Below are positions 49,012 through 62,289 of a DNA stretch of 64,000 nt, piece by piece. Numbering within the stretch: position 1 is the first letter of the stretch; every line of letters begins with the position of its first letter. The notes below the pieces were generated by a model. The model searched no databases. It was not told the DNA's origin and saw only the letters and a program-made list of their open reading frames with translations. The stretch is from Amyloporia xantha (Eukaryota; Basidiomycota; Agaricomycetes; Polyporales; Adustoporiaceae), in NCBI GenBank assembly GCA_036971615.1, contig JAYKKR010000035.1, positions 267,802 through 331,801 on the forward strand, given 5' to 3'. The position numbers and the translations under genes were made by a program.

Positions 49012-49845
49012 CTACAGGAGCTTAGACGGTACAGATAGAAGATACTTGTCTTACCGGTACACATGCGTTCAATTTCACGGCTGTTTGTAAAAGACAGCGC
49101 CAGGCATTGCAATCTCGTGGTGCAGTATTAGCTGTACGGATTAGACTTCTGACCCAGTCCGGAAGTTCCTGCCAAATTCCACCAAAATTGTTTTGTTGCG
49201 CACTCGTTGTAGCCCAACTCGGACGAAAACGGTCGCAAGAGCTGCAAGTAAGTGCTGTCGACTACGTTAATACGGTTCAGATGCTAGTGTATAACATGGG
49301 CTCACGTACGTTCGGCTCGTCCTGTTTCGCCTGGAACTCCTCCTGTTAGTATATGAGTCACGAGGGTTTCCAGATCTGTGTCCAACGAATGAATTGCACG
49401 ATGAGCTTGAAGCGAGACTGGTCCCTTCAAGACAATATCTCGGCGTGTGTGGGGACTGATTGAGTATGGTTTACATTCAGAGACTTCCGACTGTTGCCTG
49501 TCGTCTACATCAAGGAATGATTGAAGGAAGCATATATACAACGAAGGTCAATGCAAATGACACCATACCTATATCATCTGTATGTGTGAAAATAGATGTG
49601 TCCATACTATCCTTGTCGTGAGTTGCTATCGCTGTATGACTTGCTGAGGGTGACGTATCTTGAGCGAACGGTGTCAGTTTGGACATCATTCACTGACAAA
49701 TATAAGGCTTAATAATACTTGGAAATATGTCAAAAGCATGGCTCGTATTTTCTGCGGATAGCCCTATGCCTACAGATAGCATCATGCATGGGTGCAATCG
49801 CGACGTAGGCTGACGAAAGGGTCTGCACCTTCTACTAGGCCAGGA

Positions 49846-51322
49846 TCAGTCCGTCTCGTCTCGTCCATGACAATCTCTTCTCGATCTGTCACATCTCTTC
49901 CAGTAGTGTGAGCATTGGAGACAAGATGTTTTGAATCTAAGAGAAATACTCACTCGTAAGCTGATTTGACATAAACAATTAACAAAAGTGCACTCCAGTG
50001 AGATCTCGTGGAACTCTTCCATACAGAGAATGAACGTACAGTCTGACTCAAATATAGCCATAGCTCTGCTGGCTGGCTGACATCTGTCTCCTGAATAAAA
50101 AGTGTCAAGATCTTCCCCGCTTTCGTGGACACTGTCTACATTTAACGTTGATAGTCTCCGCATCCACTCAGAGTATAGATCTTACCATCATCACCGAAAT
50201 CAAGTTTAACCCGCTTTGATGGTCTGTGGATAGGATAGGCCTCCGAATGTGAGGTGTTACCTGCATGACATTATGAATTAGTAGATTCTCTAGTAAGCAA
50301 TGGGTCTCAACTCTAACCTGTGCAATCGTCTTCACTGTCGCTGGAATTGTCTTCTGCGATAACAAAAGGCCTTAACAATGACTTGAGTCCGATGAAAGCG
50401 AAGTCCTTTACCTTCAGAATAATCACATGCCACTGTCTCCTCATCTCGGGTGACCATGAGTCGCTCTCTGAATACGCAATTTGTTCCTACATCTCGCGTC
50501 AGTCAAGAGAAACTGAGCGAACATAATATCTTTACCATTGAATTGTATCTCATCTCCAAGCCCCCCCTTATGCTTTCTTGAAGGTTTGATCCAGTTGAAC
50601 CGGACGATCGGGTTTGGGGTCACGTCTTCCGCAGCGCGTAAGTGAAAGTATAACAAGGTCACCTGTTGCAAGTCATAGTGTTCAGGTTTTCGAAAAACAA
50701 AGTTCTCCGGGAGTGCCATGGGGTTCAGATATACTGCTGGTCGTTTCACAACGTCGTTCCAAGGAATCTCGCCGCCACATTGTTGCCCTACAACAAGTAT
50801 CAGTTTAGCGTAGAACTCCGCAGCTAGACTGCATGTAGTGATGCGACATACTCCACAATTGTTCGAAGAAGATTGTAAGGCGGTCTATAAAATCTTCCCG
50901 AGCCCATGAGTGCTGCTGCTCGGTGAGAACGGGTCGTTTATTTCCGTCTTCACCAGACGGTCCAGAGGCAACCGTGCCTTCATATGAGACATAGGTGGAC
51001 ATAAGCTCTTTAAGATTACTTTGATGACCTACGCATTGTACGCACCATGCTGCTTTCGGAGATATTCAACAAAAGACTTATCGGGATCGTTGAATGATGA
51101 ACCAGACAAGTGGATAAAATCACTGTAACTCATGCCTCCTTCGCACGGGTGCTCGAAGCTAGAGGTGAAGCACGAGTGAGAAAAGTATCTCAGTCTCCAT
51201 ATTCCATACATACTGCCAGACCATAAGCTTTCCGTCATCTCCGATAGGTCCTCCCATCTGCAGGCTAAAGCTCCAGTTTGGAAGGTCACCGGCCCAACCG
51301 TCCAGAGCCTTGCGAATGACAA
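49846..51322 (-). CDS. Unknown multi-exon, probably nuclear protein; 5' end unresolved
   Basis: Exons join cleanly at GT..AG introns: one ending 51046, then 51007 onward to EQLW, then a long exon (VKRPAVYLNPMALPENFVF), then short exons. Together they encode WEDLSEMTESLWSGSMYGIW, DFIDRLTIFFEQLW, VRFNWIKPSRKHK, an acidic EDNSSDSEDDC segment, and RPSKRVKLDFGDD, which resembles the classical basic nuclear-localisation signal of the KRVKLD type. The C-terminus contains a few paired Cys residues and ends at 49846. An acceptor at about 51326 implies an earlier exon that I could not place. No catalytic domain is known to me. The role is unknown; nuclear location is an inference. Confidence 0.55.
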
Positions 51323-51329
51323 CCTGCAT

Positions 51330-54300
51330 TACTCGTATCTGGACATCCCGCGTAATCCTGCAGCCGCCACGTCTTCAAAGGAAGATATATAGCCAAACAT
51401 AGCTTACCTGTCTAGCGGCCTACTGTCAGCCCCGCCCGTCATCATCATATGACGCTGCGACATGATCAGCGCTCCCGTGTGATTGTCTGGACGGCTCTGC
51501 CCAGGAGAGTCCGCAGAATGGGAAGAATGATTTGTATCTTGACTAGGAGCGCAGCGTTGTCTAGCTGTGTACAGGCTGTTCCGAAGGTGGTGGCTGTCTT
51601 GGACAGGATGTGGCGGATGTTCGAAATTACAACAGAAATGGCATAGAACGTGAGATGATCCCTACCTGTACTTTTGCGCATCAGAAACTTTTATCAAAAA
51701 AATTGCTTTCAATTACGCACAGAGTAAATGGGATTCGCGGAGAAAGTCGCGTTCTGCTTGTCCAAGGGAAACACTTTCATTCCACGGGTGGGAAAGATGG
51801 GAAAGATGAGATATTTCTCCCAAGTAAATTCGCCCTCGAGCGATGGCATTTCGCAGTATATTTGTGGTATATGAATCTAGAGTTTTCCCATAAGTGATGA
51901 TAGGGTGACTACACAATCCCGATATTGAAAATCAGCACGAATTGTAAGACATGGAATGAACGTGCCGCAGTGATTCGACATTCCACTGTAATGTGGACAA
52001 ATAGGCTATATCTCCTGCTAATTGTCAGCCTAATTTTTCTCGGAGTCCCGAACAGGTGGGTGTAAGATTGGCACATAACATAGCTCGTCCGCTTTCACTA
52101 CGACGACGACAAGAACAATTGGCATTGAACATGTGCTGTGTCTGAAACGTGACGGCCGGAGAGGACTAGCCAGAAACAAGAAGCGAAACATATCAAGGGA
52201 CGCATTCCAAACCGTAGCCTCTGGTAGTAAAGGCATCGATGACGACCATCTGATCTTGGCGGATTCGCAGTCATCTGTCCCACGAAACCTCACCTGGCTG
52301 TCAGGTTCTCAGAGAGCGCCCCGGCCATGGTATCCCGTACCGCAAGGGTACAAGGTCAACTCGAAAACTTCTAGGGTATCTTTCGTCTTGCCCTCGTGAT
52401 GAACAGGGCTGACGAGCGGTGTAAAGGCGCGTTTCCGTTCGCCGCCAAAGTTCTGGCACCAAAATCCATGTGAACGTATGATGACCCCTCCGTTTTAGAT
52501 TGACGCACTCACAAGGACTGTCTGGAGAAGCGAGATTGCTCCATCGGTGATTCTTCCCGTCCCCTATGTTATCGGAACGATGTGTTCAGTGGAGAGCTCG
52601 CATGGACAAGTGTGCACGGCTCAGTTGAAATGTAGCCTCCGTTCGGATATGTCATTTGCTGTCAATCTCTCCCTGACATTGAACATTCACGGAGCTGGTT
52701 GCATTACAATGAACTGGACAGCACCCGAAAAACTGGATTCAAATGAGAATCACCGCTGACCGTTCGAGATTGTGTCTCAGCCGAAGACCAGGGCCGCCAC
52801 TTGCGGAATTTCAATAGTAGGCTGTGCTGCCTAAATCTTTCGCGAGGAGTAGGCTCTGTTACCTAGGCCTTTCGCAGTTTTTCCCCTCTTGGTTAGCACT
52901 GCGCCCACTGGTCATGAGTTGTTGGAATGCAATGCAATGGCTCCGACCGGCTCCCAACACCGGCAGCATGCATCGACTGCTCCAGGCTCCTGTTGCGGCA
53001 AAGCCGCGTAGCGCTATCCTGAAAGACTCCGATCTGGCAAAAGCGGAATATTAGTCAATGATCTCTTAAGCGGTTCGGCATGCGAATACTATACCAAGCG
53101 AGGATGCTTTCACCACTCTTCTTTACAATTCTAACATATCAATCTCCCAGGTTTCCTGAAACACAGACCAAACTAAAATGAGACTGCCGGTGCATTTTGA
53201 TTGAAATATGGCATGCCGATGAGCGCGGTCCACTACATAGAGTATCGGATTTGAGCAGAGGGATGCACGTTTTCTATAGTAAACTTGACTTTGCATAAGA
53301 ACTGGTAGAGCGTGCTCACCTGGAATGCTAGAATCGAACACCGTCTCGGACGTCTGCACAAGGACCTTCCCCTCCCGTGGCGCCCAGCTTATCTCCGATG
53401 ATCTAGTAAACACTAATGAAAGATGCGCACTCAATCACGATCGGCAGATGTCTATTTTGATATAGTGGGGTAGGAGTTTTTGAGGTCAGTGCCTGCCGTT
53501 CGGCAGCAGAGCCCACGCGGAACAAAACTTACCGTATCGATGGCACAAGATCTGAGCACATATGAGATGAACTTCGACCAGGGGACAGGCGGATGCTATG
53601 TCTCAACACCTTGGTCGAATAGTTCATCCTGATCAGCCGGGTCGCGACCCATATAGCCACACAACTTCGCAAATTGTCCTAACGCATACAGGTACAATCA
53701 GCTCCAGCTCTCACAACGTACAGCGCGTTACATGAGACGTGAGTTGTTCGCTGTGAGAAAGCACGTCGATGCAACGTTGTCGTCACTGGGACAAAACCAC
53801 TCTCACAAGAACAAAGCTAAGCGGACAGGCGCTTGCGACATCATATAGGGACAGATAAGGCGGGAATGTGATGGGGGAAGGAACGCAATTGGTCATCCCA
53901 CTGTAATGTGGTCATCAAGAAGAAAGTCTTGTTTCCATTAGATTGACGTCCTCCTGGAGAATAGACAAAGAATATGTGGAGATCGTGCTGGTGGTCAAGT
54001 TCCTCCGCTCACTAGAGATCAGTGCCCATTTGTCTAAACTCGCTTATGAGGGCACATTTCTTTGGCAGGATAACTCGCAGCTCGCCAAGGTCATCAGCGT
54101 CTCCTTGAGCGGCTCATCTGTGCCAGGGTAGAGGTCTCTGTTCAGAGACGGTGACCAAGAGACAGAAGCAGGTATAGACACACACAACTTTGAACACGAA
54201 TGCGGCGCAAGCTGATCTAGCCAGACGACCGCGCCGCGCGGACGACGTGGCCCTTGAATCACGTGATGATTAGAGTGAGGACGTGCCTACTTATGTCATT

Positions 54301-54980
54301 GTGTTATGTACTGGTTCAAACAATCTGCTGTTGCGTTCAGCCCATGGACGCTCTGATTGCTGCATTCCCATTATATTTATACAAAACCTAACCAAGCACA
54401 TTGAAACGATTGTGTCTGTGGGCATTTTCAAGGTAAGTGAAGAATCTGCATCGAGAAATCGATCGTCCAGTATTATGCGGGACTCAATTACTATCATCGG
54501 CCCTGCACTGACAATATCACAGTCTGTAAGGATCAAAGGTATTCTAGCCTGTTACGGTTGACGGTACAATACGGTCGGATATCACCACATAACCAGGATC
54601 ATGACACAGGACACAGGTGCAACGAAACTGTGTTTCATTGCATCCGCGAATGTTGCGATTCCCCTGCATTAGTCTCTCTTCTCTTGCATGAAGCGCGTAC
54701 GTGTCATGAACACCGAGCTTACGAGATGCTAAATTTTACGCCCCATTCTTTTCGCGAGGCTGAACAGACAGTCGAACGTCGACATCTCCACTACTCTCCA
54801 GAAAGACATACTGCCCATGTCGGTTCATAATTTAATTTCACAGATATATAATATAATAGGTGTGTGAAAAACTTAAATTCTAGCTGTAAATGTCAGCCTG
54901 TCATATCTGTGCTCACCATGTGGGCCGCTTAGCATTCAGCTGACTGTGACAGTTCCGGCCCATTTCGGTGATGTGGAGAA
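51330..54980. other. No supported gene
   Basis: Frames at 51466-51681 (minus), 52133-52399 (plus), 52547-52759 (plus) and 54558-54830 (plus) have no motif or splice model. The first may hold 5' exons of the gene ending at 49846. Confidence 0.4.
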
Positions 54981-56503
54981 ATGGTATCTTATCGAAGCGA
55001 CATGATACATCATGTGTGTGATAATGATTTGGGTACTTATTCGACTCAAGTACCCCCAGTGCGTTTTCGAAACCTACCTCTTCACGGTTCACATATACCC
55101 AACTCAGATCTTACCATGGAGAAGACGTCTAAGCTCGGCAAGTGTACTTGCAAAACCTTTATCTATTCTTTGCTAATGTGCCCCGTACAGTCGACCAGTT
55201 ACAGGACTTCCGCCATTTCCGTGGTGAGAAGGTCACCGGCTTACTTGAATTGGGACAGACAGCCTGCTTCGCCAATGAACCATTGGATGGATCGTCGGAA
55301 CAGGTCTCGCACCATCAGAATAACAGTGGTATGCTTGAGAAGTATTACCAACGAGATGACATAGGTAAGACGTGAATATCCGTCTCGCATTCAATCAGTT
55401 CCTGAATACTGGTTGGACAGCGCTGCTAGTCAAAGCATTTCTAGTATTCTCAGATTCGTACGCTGTACAGATTTGGCCGCGTAACGTCTACGAAGAACGA
55501 GACGACACAAGCGTAATGTCCTCTCTAGTGATCGTTGTCATTACCGTGCTTTCAAAGCAGGTATATACCAGTCGGTTGAGTCCATTTCCTGATATCTAAT
55601 CCTATACACTGATGGAATCTGCCGACAGGTTGTTCGAGAGCTGCAGGATCCTATCTCAAGATATACTTGTAAGGATGCAGCAGATATCCGTGGGATATAT
55701 TGTCAGTTAGGTCAGATCGACTTCACCTGGTTTACGAGCTGCACTGTCACGCCTTCCTTCCTTTCTTTTTACCAGGGGGCCCCCATCCGAGAACATCGTG
55801 GTCCGTGATATCTAGAGATGTTTCTCAAGTAATATGTCATGTGCTGTCCTCTTGGCGCACAGCCTGCACGGCTCCCGGAATGTCGTACTATCTTTGCAAC
55901 GCCAAGGTTCTTCGTCTCAACAGGCAACTATCAGCGAAGAAGCATCATTGCAGTGTGCCTACAAACACCGGCGTAGGCTCGGATGGGTGGGCAACAGAAA
56001 TGTTTGTGTAAGTCACTGACAAATCAGAGGATAACCGAGCATCATTTAATAATGCAGATCGTATATCTGGAACATATACACATGAAAGTTATGTGGTTCG
56101 TGAACACCGAGGAGGAAATAGCTATCCGCATCTGCTCATGGAGCAACACGTCGGCCCAATGCTCATATCATCTCCTGTGGACGACCATTCGGATAAGAAC
56201 GGATACTGTGGGCTCTCAGTTTGCAGTCCACTTCAGCACGCTCTTGGAGGTGTGTATATTCGTCGAGTTCTACGTCTAATACACACGGTGCTCATTGCTC
56301 CTGTGGCAATAGTGCTTATTGACTGGCGAATCATCCATTCTGACATGCGGCGCTGGGAGGAGGAAGCCCTTTATATTGATTCGGAGATAAGACGGTTTAG
56401 GCGGTTGTTTGCATATTACTGTCGGATGTTGCACGAGGGCTCGGCCATAGCTTTGATGGTGCTGTTGTCGGCACAACCCGTGGCAGGTTATCTAACGCGG
56501 TGA
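54981..56503 (+). CDS. Possible multi-exon gene of unknown function
   Basis: A plausible first exon begins at ATG 54981 and could join through a GC-AG intron (55138-55190, donor GCAAGT) to a frame reading DQLQDFRHFRGEKVTGLLEL. Later frames read RISGTYTHESYVVREHRGGN and WEEEALYIDSEIRRFRRLF, near GTAAGT and GTGTGT donors. The order is reasonable, but the middle exons (55370-55990) remain ambiguous and no domain is recognised. Confidence 0.3.
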
Positions 56504-58011
56504 GTCGGCATTGCCCACTGAAGCAGCTGACAATGATCTTGACGGCGTGCCTACAGCCGCCGAGCAGAATTAAGGCGCGCTTTCATGGAGAGAAGTCGGA
56601 TGGAAGGCGAGGGTAGACTTATTCTCCCACCTATGTTTTCAAACACGTGATATGTATAGTCTGCGCAACAAATGCAATTTCCACTTATATTTTGAGGGTG
56701 GAGCTGCCTCTTGTTTCAGACGTTTTCAGTGTCCATGATTGGTTTCAAAAAGGACCTATCCTCTGCTCGATTTTCGCCAATACGCCATCAGAGAAGAATA
56801 CTGACATCGATTCGTTCGTGTGGAATATGACGTTCAGATATAAACAACATCTACAGGCATAATCGCTGAACGTATCTTACCGAAATTCATCAGAGCGGTC
56901 AAGCTGTAGGAAGCATGGTTCGCTGGTGGTGGCATTGATATTTGATGATGATGGAGACTGATGGGCTCGGAAGTAGCCACATTGTGTGGGCACTGAGAAC
57001 TCACCACTGACCCGGGAAAATGCAATAAAACAGCTGTGATCCTAGGACAGCAAGACACGTCAAACGAGCACGTATGTTATTGTATAGATGTCGCATTTAC
57101 ATGTTGGTTATGTATTAACGCAGCCCGCTACACCTCCACATTGTCATAGGCATGACTCGAGAAGGCAGACTTGGCCGCGGGAGAATGCACAACAGCAAGA
57201 CAGACGTCTCTCAAGAAAGCGAGAGTCGAGTTAATATAAAGGTACTATAGAAGAGATGAATTGGATACACGCGCAGAAGCATAGGAAGGGTCGTCTCCAT
57301 GCGAACATCAGATTGAGACGAAGGTGACTCTGATGGAAGTATGGACAACTTACCATTGTGGCATATATCAGCCCTGCCGTCCTATGAATTGCTTTCCGGA
57401 GCTCTTTCTTCACAGTCAACGTTGTACGGATTGATCCTGCCCGACCTCGAGCCCGAGTCGACTTCTATTTCGTCCAAAGTTGAATCCTGGCGAAATAACA
57501 GGTCTTCCAGTTTGAGAGTGCGCTGGAATAGAGTAAAGCAGACCGCCAAACCCTACATCGCAATATTTGACATGACGACAACCGTAGATAGCCGCGCTAC
57601 GTGCTTACCATCGAGGGATCAAAGCATTAAATGCCATGGCTTGCAGCTCTTGTTTGCCTTCCCATTGACACAACAGAATCATTGATAGAAACAGCCTACA
57701 TCATGAATACGGTGGCCATTCAAAAGATAACACTGTGCGCGATCATGTGAAACTCACAATGTAGGGAGTCTCCTTTCTACAAAACGTCTGCAGACTTTCC
57801 ATTTGAGAGCTGTTGTTTGAGCGATGAGATTAAGCCCACGGGATCGGCTCTGTATCCAATAATTGATACATACTAGGAAATGCAAACAGTCAGTCATACA
57901 TGATAGCCATCAGTAAATAAAAAAAGCAGGGATAGTACTCAGTGACCAGGCGTGTGTGCTGTGAGCACTAGAATTAGTTCACAACACGCATATGAACTAT
58001 AGCGCCGGCTG
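56504..58011. other. No supported gene
   Basis: Only unconnected frames, such as 57341-57685 (plus). No motif or repeat that I can defend. Confidence 0.4.
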
Positions 58012-58706
58012 CTCACACGAGGTCGCACCCTATGGCGACGATGAAGAAAATGTTGACAATAGTCTTGATATGCATAGAGTCTGAATGAAGTTCCATGCCT
58101 TCAGCTATGATTGCGCCGAGAAGTCCGACTGAAAAGAGAGGAGCAAGTGTTAGTAACTCGAGAAGACGGATATACATCTAAGATTCAAGAGTACGAACCT
58201 ACGAATCCAATCAGCAGAACACCGAATGGCGCCACAACTGCCACATTATACTCCCATAATCTTAGGACCTTATCCACCTGCAGAGCAGCATGAAAATTGA
58301 TTGCAGCGAATTGAAACGATCACCGACCATCACGGTATCATTCAAACAGCCTATCAATAGCAGTATCGCTTTATTCAATAGCCGAGCTAGTCTTTTGTAC
58401 GGAGGTAGATGAAGACACAACTGTTATATAGTGCAATGCGAAGTGCTGTGTCACGATGCATCAGTCTCGATGAATAGCTTGGGGTGGTGTCTGTCATACC
58501 GTAGCAACCAGGAAGACAGCCGAAGTGCTGTAAAGCCTATAGACGAAAGCCGAACGAGTGGATGGATGATGCCAAAAGGCGCAGATTGAGAGAACAAAAG
58601 AAGCCAAGAATATCCCTGAGGGTTGGGCGTGTAATTCATCGACACTGTCCAAACAAGTCGGACCCTTACCACTTATGAATCCGTCCAGAGTCAGCGAATT
58701 GAGACT
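58012..58706 (-). CDS. Predicted multi-pass membrane protein, partial model
   Basis: Minus-strand pieces encode hydrophobic helices in sequence: FLASFVLSICAFWHH and TSAVFLVATV (about 58494-58620), WEYNVAVVAPFGVLLIGF (about 58205-58280), and GLLGAIIAEGMEL followed by TIVNIFFIVAIGC up to a stop at about 58012. Introns with GT and CAG borders can link them, but the 5' end is unclear. It could be a fungal seven-helix-type protein or a fragment of one. I do not identify a ligand or family. Confidence 0.35.
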
Positions 58707-60887
58707 CTGCACGGAGACTGAAGAGTATATGGACATTCTTCCTGACTTTGGAGAGGGTTGCAGACTAACGCAGTGTGAAGGAGGGAATATCACGGTTGAG
58801 AAGAAAGTGGGGGAGTTTCGCCTCTGGCACAATCCGCGCCGTCCCTATCAAGCGCTAAAGCGTGGGCAATGAAATTCCGCCGCAGGCCTTCCTGAGATTA
58901 GCGAACCGGTCAGTAAGCACCAGATCTAACCTGATGTAGACCAGAAGCTTGTACCTATTTCCACAAACCCGTCTCCTGATTCACGGTAAGTAGTCATCGG
59001 CCTGAGATTTCTCCAAATGGAACAGCAAATTCCAGAACATTTGATGAAGTAGGATAGATAGGAACGCTGACACATTCTGTGCTATATAATATCGGTTGTT
59101 TCAAGAAGAAAGTGGTAAAATTGTCGGTTTCCACAGCGTACCAAATCGTGGACAAGGGTTTCCGCTGTAACGCAATCATGTCGAATGTATTGGAATCTGT
59201 CAACGGGATGTCCGCGCTAATTTCGTATGGTAACCTCATCAATATCACTTCCGCACCTTTCTCATATGTAGGGCGCCCTCGACGTAATGATTTGCTTTAC
59301 CAGAATACGCTTGCTCCAGTTATTGGCTACGACCTCGTTACCCTTCACTGGATGTCCACTCTGCAAAAATCGCTCAGGATGATCTCCGTTGCGCTGGTTT
59401 TTGGAGTATCAGTGGCGCACAGCCTCATTTCCGCTTACCACCTCAAACGGAATATATAGAATAATGCACCAAGCTCACGAGCTGTCTTCTGCTTGAAGTC
59501 CCCATTATAAACGCTGTTGACCTGATGTTTTATAAGCTGCACAATCGCTCTAGCGCCCCGCCAAGCACATAGGATACACGACAGTGCTTTTTTACTGAAA
59601 AGTGGTTATCGTATGGATCTAGCGGATGGACTGACTTTTAAGACAGGACCGACCGTATCATGCTATTGGTAACGTTGATTCAAAATTTCGGAATCGATGC
59701 ACGGATATTCACTTTCGGGCGCAAGTCCGCTCTACCATATCTCCATGTAAGCAGTAACGTAACCTGAGCCTATATAAATTCACACCTGAACTTTCGTACT
59801 TCCTTGGCGTTCAATCCCGCCTGCCCCTGGCTTGATGCCGTGACCGTCATGGATCGATCAGTGGGGGACTGCGCTATCGCATCCCCATCCTTTCAGGATG
59901 TATGAAGTACCAGCCCGCACTTATACTCGCGTTTGCGCTACTAGTGCAAAAGGTTACCAATTGCATGTACTTTCTTAGACCTGTAAAAAGCTTGTTGTAT
60001 TATGGGCTGGAAGTTGCACTTGTCGTTCAAGCATGCGCGTCGGCATTTTCCGGTACGCCAAGTTATGTGGGAGCTTCGAACACCCGCTCAGAAACGCTTC
60101 GACGTACTCTTCATTTTCATTATCACACGCACTTTTGATCATTGTAAGTTGATGACGAGGCTTCTGTTACCTTGAGTCGCAGTCGTTGAACCGAATTCGC
60201 GAAGGACAGGTATATTCATAACGGACAGTCGCTCTCATGCCAGATCTTCGGAGTGACGTTCACAGCCGGCGACTGGTGAAGGTATACCCGGCTCTGAATG
60301 ACAGTCTTCAGCTTGTCATGATTATTCGGGCACCAGCGCAAATCATGTTGGAGTCTCGCACTAGGGATGTAATCTACACAGCTCCTCAGAGGTGCGTTTT
60401 GAATCCATCACGACAAATTTCTGATTGTGTGGTTCCTCTGAGCCGGATGGCAGACGGTAGACATATCAATACGCTTTGTCAGACTTCCAGTCAGGCGTTG
60501 ATCGATCTTTGGAGCCCTGGTCACAAGGCTTCACATCTGAGTCGTAGTTCGGCAGAGGTCAAACACAGTCTTTGATGAAATTTGGTTGAGCTAGATTACC
60601 CCGCAAGTTCGTTTGTCCTCTATGGCACTAGACTTGATCATGAGCGGCGCGACAACGGGCGTCTGAAAGAAGGGGTCTATATTGTCCGCAGCCTATCTTG
60701 GTGGGCGACCTTTGGCCCTGTGCTCTATATCGTAGACTGATTTGCCCTTCGTCGCGACCTCTGCACTGCCCTTTCCTGTCCAATTACCGAGCATGTAACT
60801 GCAGTGAATTCAACATCATTGATTTACATCGTGATAGCCTCTTTTTCTACCTTGTTCGATACCGGGGCTCCTTCTCCCACTCCTCGC
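58707..60887. other. No supported gene
   Basis: ORFs at 58994-59248 (minus), 59079-59459 (plus) and 60237-60575 (plus) lack motifs. The last few hundred bases would contain the promoter of the Zn2Cys6 gene. No TATA-like element stands out. Confidence 0.4.
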
Positions 60888-62289
60888 ATGGTGATGGAGG
60901 ATGCGAATTCTATCCCAAAGTGGTCTGTGGAACCTATCGTTCCAATCCACGTTCCGACTATCAGTGAAGATGGTACCCAACTGGCTGATTATATGTTAGG
61001 CCCAGATACCTGGAGCGACGCCATGTTCGACGAGGTGAATGTACAATTACTGCATGGTATGAGTATTGCTAACCATAAGGAAAGTGGATACATTTCCCGG
61101 AAGATATAGATGCCGTTGGCTGTCGAGATCATCCGTCGTATAGCTATGACTCCAGTGTACAAACGGAGACGATTCCGACATCAGGTGGCTCCCATTCATT
61201 CGTCGATGACCATGACATGCCACTTGGTCCACACAGACGTCTCCTTGAGGTCAGTCTTTCTATCGGACTTCCATCAGCAGAAGTGACTCCGTACTCGTGA
61301 TAGGAAGGAGCCTCTCACGACACATCGTATACTCCTTCGTTCTATCCTCCCCTGGAACAGCAGCTATCATATATCATGGTGGCGGGATCATGCGAATGTG
61401 CTTCCCATGGAGAGCTACAGCCTACAAACCTGGATACTGGGCTAGCATATATGGATGATTGCAGTCCTCCGAGCGACCCTATTCATGATGCCAAAGTCCT
61501 ACGTATTACTTGTCAGATGTAGGCATCCCGCACTCTATCTTACAACGCATCAGCTAACTTCTCAATAGGAGAGGTGATCATTTCGAGCAATACCAGTATC
61601 CGAAGGCCAAAAACTCACTCAGCCAGCCACTTGTACATCCGGCTTATCCAAGCAGACAAGATTCTCCTAAATGTGACCTCCGCCACATTAAGCAGTCATG
61701 TACGTTCGTGGAATATCCCATCGGGAAGAATTTCTCATATTCTGCAACAGTTTGTGCTACATATGAGGACCTTCTCATCTCGACTCAGCCTGGCAATCGA
61801 AACATCCATAATACAGCGTTGTTCCCGGAAATGACCGGCAACACTTGTGCTGCTACAAACCGCGCCCAACCGTCATTGTCTGTAGAGGGAAACACCTTGA
61901 TACCAAGGCCCATCATGTATTCCGTTACAAGCGGAGAACCTCTGGAGACCCCCCAGTCAGCGTGCACGGGACCACCTTCTCACAAGCGAGCATCGGTTTG
62001 CAAGCGCACTCATACAGCATGCATGTCGTGCCGTAAAAGAAAGACAGCATGTCGAGGACCGTCTCGTAATAGTCGCGAGCGGGCCTGCCAGTAAGCTTGC
62101 ACCTCATTCATAGTCGTTGTCGATCTCATCCTAACACTTTGATCCAGACAGTGTGTGCGCCGAAATGAAGACTGTCAATACCCAGAAGTATCATTGCATC
62201 TATCGGACGGGTTGAAGCTTCCTGAGTTGCCTTCAGGAGACACGCGAAGCGTCGTTTTTACTCTTCCGGGAGATAATGGCCAGGGTTGA
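60888..62289 (+). CDS. Zn2Cys6 zinc-cluster regulator, cluster near the C-terminus
   Basis: Five exons (60888-61056, 61110-61249, 61304-61518, 61569-62090, 62148-62289) join into a clean 395-residue frame, and all introns are 50-57 bp GT..AG. Residues from about 326 form a canonical fungal binuclear zinc cluster, ACMSCRKRKTAC then CQQC and C, spacing C-x2-C-x6-C-x11-C-x2-C-x6-C, split by the last intron. Such clusters bind DNA, often CGG-containing sites, in transcription factors. Here the cluster sits near the C-terminus, whereas most ascomycete members carry it at the N-terminus. The rest is Ser/Thr/Pro- and acid-rich, fitting an activation region. No fungal-specific TF middle homology domain is present. 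An earlier ATG at 60804 in the same frame is an alternative start. Confidence 0.85.

Noticed and set aside
42310..62289. A basidiomycete mating-type locus
   Set aside because: I found no homeodomain motif, no STE3-type receptor and no CaaX pheromone precursor. The Zn2Cys6 gene and membrane fragment alone do not support it.
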